Below are positions 34,457 to 39,013 of a stretch of 39,013 nt of DNA, one piece after another. The first letter of the stretch is position 1, and each line of letters begins with the position of its first letter. Source of the DNA: Candidatus Pacearchaeota archaeon (GTDB taxonomy: Archaea > Nanobdellota > Nanobdellia > Pacearchaeales > GW2011-AR1); NCBI GenBank assembly GCA_016181895.1, contig JACOYL010000005.1, positions 1 to 39,013 of the forward strand. The letters run 5' to 3'. The position numbers and the translations under genes are program-made. The notes under the pieces were generated by a model. It worked only from the letters and a program-made list of their open reading frames with translations. It did not search any database and was not told the origin of the DNA.

Positions 34457-34610
34457 GATTGAAAACAGGGAAAAGAATTTATAAAGTTAATGGAGAAATG
34501 AAATTAAATATGGATTTTGGGATATTTTTTGAAAATAATACGTCTCATTTATTGTTAAGTTAAAGACTCTTTTTGGAAAGATTTAAAGATTTCTTTTTAT
34601 TGTTTTTTTC

Positions 34611-35399
34611 ATGACCGATTTAGTAAGGATTGGCTCGGAAACAGCAAAGGGCGGATTTGCTAATGAAAAAGAAATAGCCAAAAAATTTGAACACTGGAAA
34701 AAAGATAAAGAAGCTCAAAAGTGGCTGAAAATTATGGGTTATGAATTAAAAAAGATTAAAAAAGTTAAGGCAGAAGTATTACATGGGCATAAAACAGACG
34801 TTCAGATTAAAGTGACTATCACATTAAAAAAATTTATTTCTGTCCAAAATTTATCTATTAAAAAGACTAATTCAGATGCGGATTATAACCAAATTGATAA
34901 AAGACTGGTAAAAAATTATATAGACATGTGGGAAATTCCAGAAAATATTGTAACTCTTCTAAAAATATTCTGCGGTGAAATATCTCCAAATAATTTATTA
35001 AAAGAAAATAAAATAACAAAACAAAAATATAATAGTTTAAGAGATAAAAGAAGATTTTTTATGGATGAATTTGAAAATAAGCATAAAAAAGCATTAATAG
35101 ATTTTTTCAAGAAAAATAAAATACTTGTTTTAACAGACATAATAAAGGGCAGGGATAAATTCTCTGCTTCTTGGATGTTAGTTACAAGATATAATCAAGA
35201 TGAAGATGAAACCACTTGGATTTTAGCAGATATAAATAAAGCCTTGAATATCTTTGGCGACGGTGAAGTTGAGATAAGTCCAAAAGGAAGCTTATCTATC
35301 GGCAGAGTTACTTTACAAAGAAAAGGTGGGGATGGTGGCAGGCCAACAGGTAACATGCTACAATTTAAAATAAGACCCTGTGATTTATTTAGATATTAA
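34611..35399 (+). CDS. Type II restriction endonuclease, HinP1I-like (R-M pair 3)
   Basis: Recognised by memory of HinP1I: GSETAKGGFANEKEIAKKFEHWK, DKRRFFMDEF, VLVLTDIIKGRDKFSASWMLV, GRVTLQRKGGDGGRPTGNMLQFKI. Confidence 0.87.
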   Translation: MTDLVRIGSETAKGGFANEKEIAKKFEHWKKDKEAQKWLKIMGYELKKIKKVKAEVLHGHKTDVQIKVTITLKKFISVQNLSIKKTNSDADYNQIDKRLVKNYIDMWEIPENIVTLLKIFCGEISPNNLLKENKITKQKYNSLRDKRRFFMDEFENKHKKALIDFFKKNKILVLTDIIKGRDKFSASWMLVTRYNQDEDETTWILADINKALNIFGDGEVEISPKGSLSIGRVTLQRKGGDGGRPTGNMLQFKIRPCDLFRY

Positions 35400-36338
35400 C
35401 TTCCCTGTGTTTTCTTCTAAATGTAGAATTTCAAAAATATGTTCATTTTTTAAAGTTTTTTGTTTAATTCCTACTTTATCTTCTATTATCTTAAGAAACC
35501 CGGGATTAATATCAATACCTACTGAATTTCTATTTAAATCCTTAGACGCTTTTATCGTTGTTCCAGAACCGACGAATGGATCTAAAACTAAATCGCCAAC
35601 AAAAGTAAACATCTTAATAAACCTCGCCGGCAAATCAATGGGATAAGCTGCAGCATGCTTATCATTTACACCATTAATATCCCATATTGCATCTCTAAAT
35701 TCTCTGAATTCTTTTAATGATATTTTTGATTTTTCCTTTATATCTTGTGACACTTCTCTTTTTCCAATTTTCCTGAATATATGAATTGGCTCAACAGCAG
35801 AGGAAATCATAAAATTAGATGGATAAGGATAACTGCCAAATAAAACTGCTCCACTTCTTGATGTTGTTTTTCTCCAATAAATAGTTCCCATAAATCTTAA
35901 TTCTTTAAAATCATTAAGCTGTTTCCATAAAAGATAAGATAAATTAGCTGTTGTTCTTCTTTTCTCGTCTGGCTCTGTATAATATATATTACCTATGTTA
36001 AGAGCTATTTTTCCATCAGGCATTAAAGTTCTGACAACTTCTTTCCATACCCTCTTTAATTTAGTTAAATATTCTTGCAAACTATCATTAAGTCCTATTT
36101 GACTTGGATGTCCGTAATCTCTAACATTCCAATATGGTGGGGAAGTTACCATTAATTGAAAAGTATTATCTGGAAATGTCTTTAAGACTTTTGCGCTATC
36201 TCCAAATATTATTTTATGATTTGTCTTTTCCGTCTTTCTTTTATAAGTTATGTTTATTTTCTTCATATCTTGAACAGAAATTTTTTCTTCTTGGTCCGCG
36301 ATAGACACAAAATCTTCTCTTGTTGTGATACTTACCAT
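35385..36338 (-). CDS. DNA amino-methyltransferase, TSPPY type (R-M pair 3)
   Basis: LMVTSPPYWNVRDYGHPSQIG; YPIDLPARFIKMFTFVGDLVLDPFVGSGTTIKASKDLNRNSVGIDI. Confidence 0.93.
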   Translation of the reverse strand: MVSITTREDFVSIADQEEKISVQDMKKINITYKRKTEKTNHKIIFGDSAKVLKTFPDNTFQLMVTSPPYWNVRDYGHPSQIGLNDSLQEYLTKLKRVWKEVVRTLMPDGKIALNIGNIYYTEPDEKRRTTANLSYLLWKQLNDFKELRFMGTIYWRKTTSRSGAVLFGSYPYPSNFMISSAVEPIHIFRKIGKREVSQDIKEKSKISLKEFREFRDAIWDINGVNDKHAAAYPIDLPARFIKMFTFVGDLVLDPFVGSGTTIKASKDLNRNSVGIDINPGFLKIIEDKVGIKQKTLKNEHIFEILHLEENTGKLISK

Positions 36339-36390
36339 TAAAAGTTTAATACAAACTAAAATTTATAAAGTTTCCTGAATTTCATTCTTC

Positions 36391-38844
36391 ATGCCGAAAA
36401 AAAGGGAAAAGAATTCTGAAGAAGACGAGGAATACGATGATGTCGGAAAGATTGATTTTGTCGCATGGTTTTCAGAACTGAACAAGAAATCGATAAACAT
36501 CGCGGGAGGCAAAGGCGCGAATCTTGGAGAGATGTACAACGCGAAAATTCCAGTGCCCCCCGGATTTGTCATTACAGCCCAGGCTTACCAATATTTTATC
36601 CGAGAAGCTGGAATAGGAGAAGAGATAAAAAAACTTCTCTCGGGTTTGGATTACGAAAACACAAAACAACTTGATGAAATCACGGAGAAAATTCGCGAGT
36701 TGATTGTCAATTCAGAAATGCCGAGGAAAATGGAAACCGAGATTTTGGAGGCTTATGAAAATCTCAGCGTTGAACCAAGCACAGTCACGGCTCACGAATT
36801 CCTGAAAAGATTTCCAGAGAGCATTTTCGTGGCCGTCAGGAGCAGCGCAACAGCAGAGGATTTGGAAGACGCGAGTTTTGCAGGGCAGCAGGATTCTTAT
36901 TTGAACATAAAAGGAAACGAGAGTTTGCTGAAAACGATAAAAAAATGTTTTGCTTCGCTTTTTACATCAAGGGCGACTTATTATCGGCATAAAAAAGGAT
37001 TTCAGCACGAGAAAACAAGCCTTGCAGTCGTGATTCAAAAAATGGTTGATGCAGACAAGTCAGGGGTTGTTTTTTCCAAAGACCCGAGTTTCAATAATGA
37101 TTACGTGATTGTCGAGGCTGTTTTTGGATTGGGAACAGGAATTGTTTCCGGAATGATAACTCCTGATAAATATCTCGTTTCAGAAGACCTGGAAATTCTT
37201 GAAAAGAAAATCTCCGAGAAGAAAATTGCGGTGACAAGAAACGCGGGAGGCGAGGACATAACTGTTAAGCTGACAAGGGAAAAATCCTTGTCGCAGGTTT
37301 TGAAAGACAGCGAGATAAAAAAAATTGCGGAGATTTCCCTGAAATTGGAAAGGCATTACAAAAAGCCGCAGGACATTGAATTCGCGCTTGAAAACGGGGA
37401 GATTTACGTCGTGCAGACAAGGGCGATAACGACAATGGAAAAAAGAATTACAGGGGTGGCGAAGGAAATCAAAGGAGAAATTGTTTTAGAAGGATTGGCA
37501 GCGAGCCCAGGAATCGGTTCGGGAACAGTCAAGATTGTAAAAACGCTTGAGGATTTGCAGAAAATAAATCTTGGAGATGTTCTTGTGACAAAGATGACAA
37601 ATCCCGACATGGTTGTCACGATGCAGAAATCCGCGGCAATCGTAACAGACGAGGGAGGCTTGACGGCGCACGCCGCGATTGTTTCAAGGGAAATGGGAAT
37701 CCCCTGCATTGTCGGAACACAGGAAGCGACAAAAAAATTAAAAGACGGAGAAATCATAACCGTCGACGGATTCAACGGAAAAGTCTACAGGGGAAAAGTG
37801 GCTGAATCAGAGAAGAAAGAAATTCATAGGGTAATTCACAACACGAAAACCAAACTGAAAGTCATGGTCGACCTTCCAAGCTACGCGGAAAGGGCTTCAA
37901 AGACGGGAATAAAAAGCGTCGGGCTCCTTAGAATCGAGGGAATCATTGCAGAATCGGGAAAGCATCCGAATTATTTTCTTTCAAATAAAAAATTCAAGGA
38001 ATATGAAGAAGTTGTTTTCAACGGCGTGGATTCCATTGCAAAATACTTTCACCAGCTTTGGGTCAGGACTTCTGACATAAGAAGCGACGAGTTTCAGAAT
38101 TTGCTTGGATCCCCCAAGGAAATAGAAGCGAATCCGATGCTGGGGATGCACGGAATAAGATACAGTTTGAAATATCCCGAGCTTTTGAAATCTGAACTTA
38201 GAGCATTGAAAAGAGTTTCTGAAAACGGCAAGGAAATCGGCGTTCTATTGCCCCAGATTATTTCCGTCGAAGAAGTGCAGGAAACAAAAAAATATCTGAA
38301 GGAAATCGGATTTTCAGAGGCAAAAATCGGAGTGATGATTGAAACTCCCGCCGCAGTGCAATTGATAAAGGATTTTTGCGAGGAAGGAATTGATTTCGTT
38401 TCATTCGGAACAAACGATTTGACTCAATACATGCTCGCGATTGACAGGGGAAACAAGGAAGTCCAGCATTTGTACAATGAAATGCATCCGGCGATTTTGT
38501 ATCAACTCGAATATGTAATTAGGGTTGCGAAAAAATACAATGTCGAGACAAGCATCTGCGGGCAGGCGGGAAGCAGAAAGGAAATGGTGAAGTTTCTCGT
38601 AGAGAGAAAAATAGACAGCATTTCCGTGAATGCCGACGCTGCAAAGGAAATCTCCGACTACATTTTGGAGCTTGAGGGAAACCATCTTGGAAAAAGGGAA
38701 ATCGAGCATTTGAAAAGCGAAGAAATTCTCCCGATTCCGGAAGAGCCTGTGGGAGCAGAAGAACTTCAGGAAGGAGAAGTCACGGAGCAGGAAGAAAGAC
38801 AGCAAAAACACAAAAGGGAAGAGAAAAAACTGGATATTTTTTGA
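36391..38844 (+). CDS. ppsA: Phosphoenolpyruvate synthase with acidic/Lys-rich terminal extensions
   Basis: GGKGANLGEMYNAKIPVPPGFVIT; RSSATAEDLEDASFAGQQDSYLN; VTDEGGLTAHAAIVSREMGIPCIVGT; FVSFGTNDLTQYMLAIDR. Confidence 0.96.
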   Translation: MPKKREKNSEEDEEYDDVGKIDFVAWFSELNKKSINIAGGKGANLGEMYNAKIPVPPGFVITAQAYQYFIREAGIGEEIKKLLSGLDYENTKQLDEITEKIRELIVNSEMPRKMETEILEAYENLSVEPSTVTAHEFLKRFPESIFVAVRSSATAEDLEDASFAGQQDSYLNIKGNESLLKTIKKCFASLFTSRATYYRHKKGFQHEKTSLAVVIQKMVDADKSGVVFSKDPSFNNDYVIVEAVFGLGTGIVSGMITPDKYLVSEDLEILEKKISEKKIAVTRNAGGEDITVKLTREKSLSQVLKDSEIKKIAEISLKLERHYKKPQDIEFALENGEIYVVQTRAITTMEKRITGVAKEIKGEIVLEGLAASPGIGSGTVKIVKTLEDLQKINLGDVLVTKMTNPDMVVTMQKSAAIVTDEGGLTAHAAIVSREMGIPCIVGTQEATKKLKDGEIITVDGFNGKVYRGKVAESEKKEIHRVIHNTKTKLKVMVDLPSYAERASKTGIKSVGLLRIEGIIAESGKHPNYFLSNKKFKEYEEVVFNGVDSIAKYFHQLWVRTSDIRSDEFQNLLGSPKEIEANPMLGMHGIRYSLKYPELLKSELRALKRVSENGKEIGVLLPQIISVEEVQETKKYLKEIGFSEAKIGVMIETPAAVQLIKDFCEEGIDFVSFGTNDLTQYMLAIDRGNKEVQHLYNEMHPAILYQLEYVIRVAKKYNVETSICGQAGSRKEMVKFLVERKIDSISVNADAAKEISDYILELEGNHLGKREIEHLKSEEILPIPEEPVGAEELQEGEVTEQEERQQKHKREEKKLDIF

Positions 38845-38870
38845 ATGTTTTTGGGAAGAGGGATAGATGT

Positions 38871-39013
38871 TCAACAATCAGACCAACAACTATTTTTGTT
38901 TTCAGGATAATCACAATAGCCATCCCCACAATAAGTATCTGTTGCCCTGCATGTTCCATGTAAACAGATATTACTTACACACTCGTTATCATAAGAACAA
39001 TAATAACCATTAT
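38871..39013 (-). CDS. C-terminal fragment of a Cys-rich, probably secreted protein (5' end outside window)
   Basis: Reverse-strand open frame ...NGYYCSYDNECVSNICLHGTCRATDTYCGDGYCDYPENKNSCWSDC*. Confidence 0.72.
   Translation of the reverse strand, partial: NGYYCSYDNECVSNICLHGTCRATDTYCGDGYCDYPENKNSCWSDC

Noticed and set aside
1-39013. CRISPR arrays, rRNA genes, transposases or prophage structural genes
   Set aside because: No regularly spaced repeats, rRNA signatures, transposase motifs or phage structural proteins seen in the window.

Overview
AT-rich archaeal chromosome segment, probably from a small-genome DPANN-type lineage (Pacearchaeota/Woesearchaeota-like; inferred from gene content only). 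Housekeeping genes include an SMC-like ATPase, exonuclease III, PCMT, archaeal DnaG, ThrRS, TrpRS, pterin carbinolamine dehydratase, AdoMet decarboxylase, HtpX/LemA and PEP synthase. These are interleaved with surface and membrane proteins, small hypotheticals, a VapBC module, a membrane-anchored Mrr-like nuclease and three restriction-modification pairs. Two tRNA genes contain introns: Glu(CUC) with an 84-nt intron and Ile(UAU) with a 46-nt intron. Main points for follow-up: (i) an SMC-type ATPase with a Rad50-like CxxC zinc hook where the hinge should be; (ii) an NYN-ribonuclease cassette flanked by 25-bp direct repeats, apparently inserted at an ATGA gene junction, with a paralogue elsewhere in the window that also has a leader hairpin; (iii) a 55-bp out-of-frame tandem duplication at the 5' end of a GNAT gene that separates the coupled start codon from its ORF; (iv) three tail-to-tail R-M pairs within 14 kb, one whose nuclease core appears split by three zinc ribbons and one HinP1I-like; (v) an MTA phosphorylase-APRT fusion in the same window as an AdoMet decarboxylase; (vi) a receptor-like protein with a degenerate class III cyclase-homology domain; (vii) an intron-containing tRNA-Ile with a UAU anticodon. 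All calls come from reading the sequence; no database search was run.
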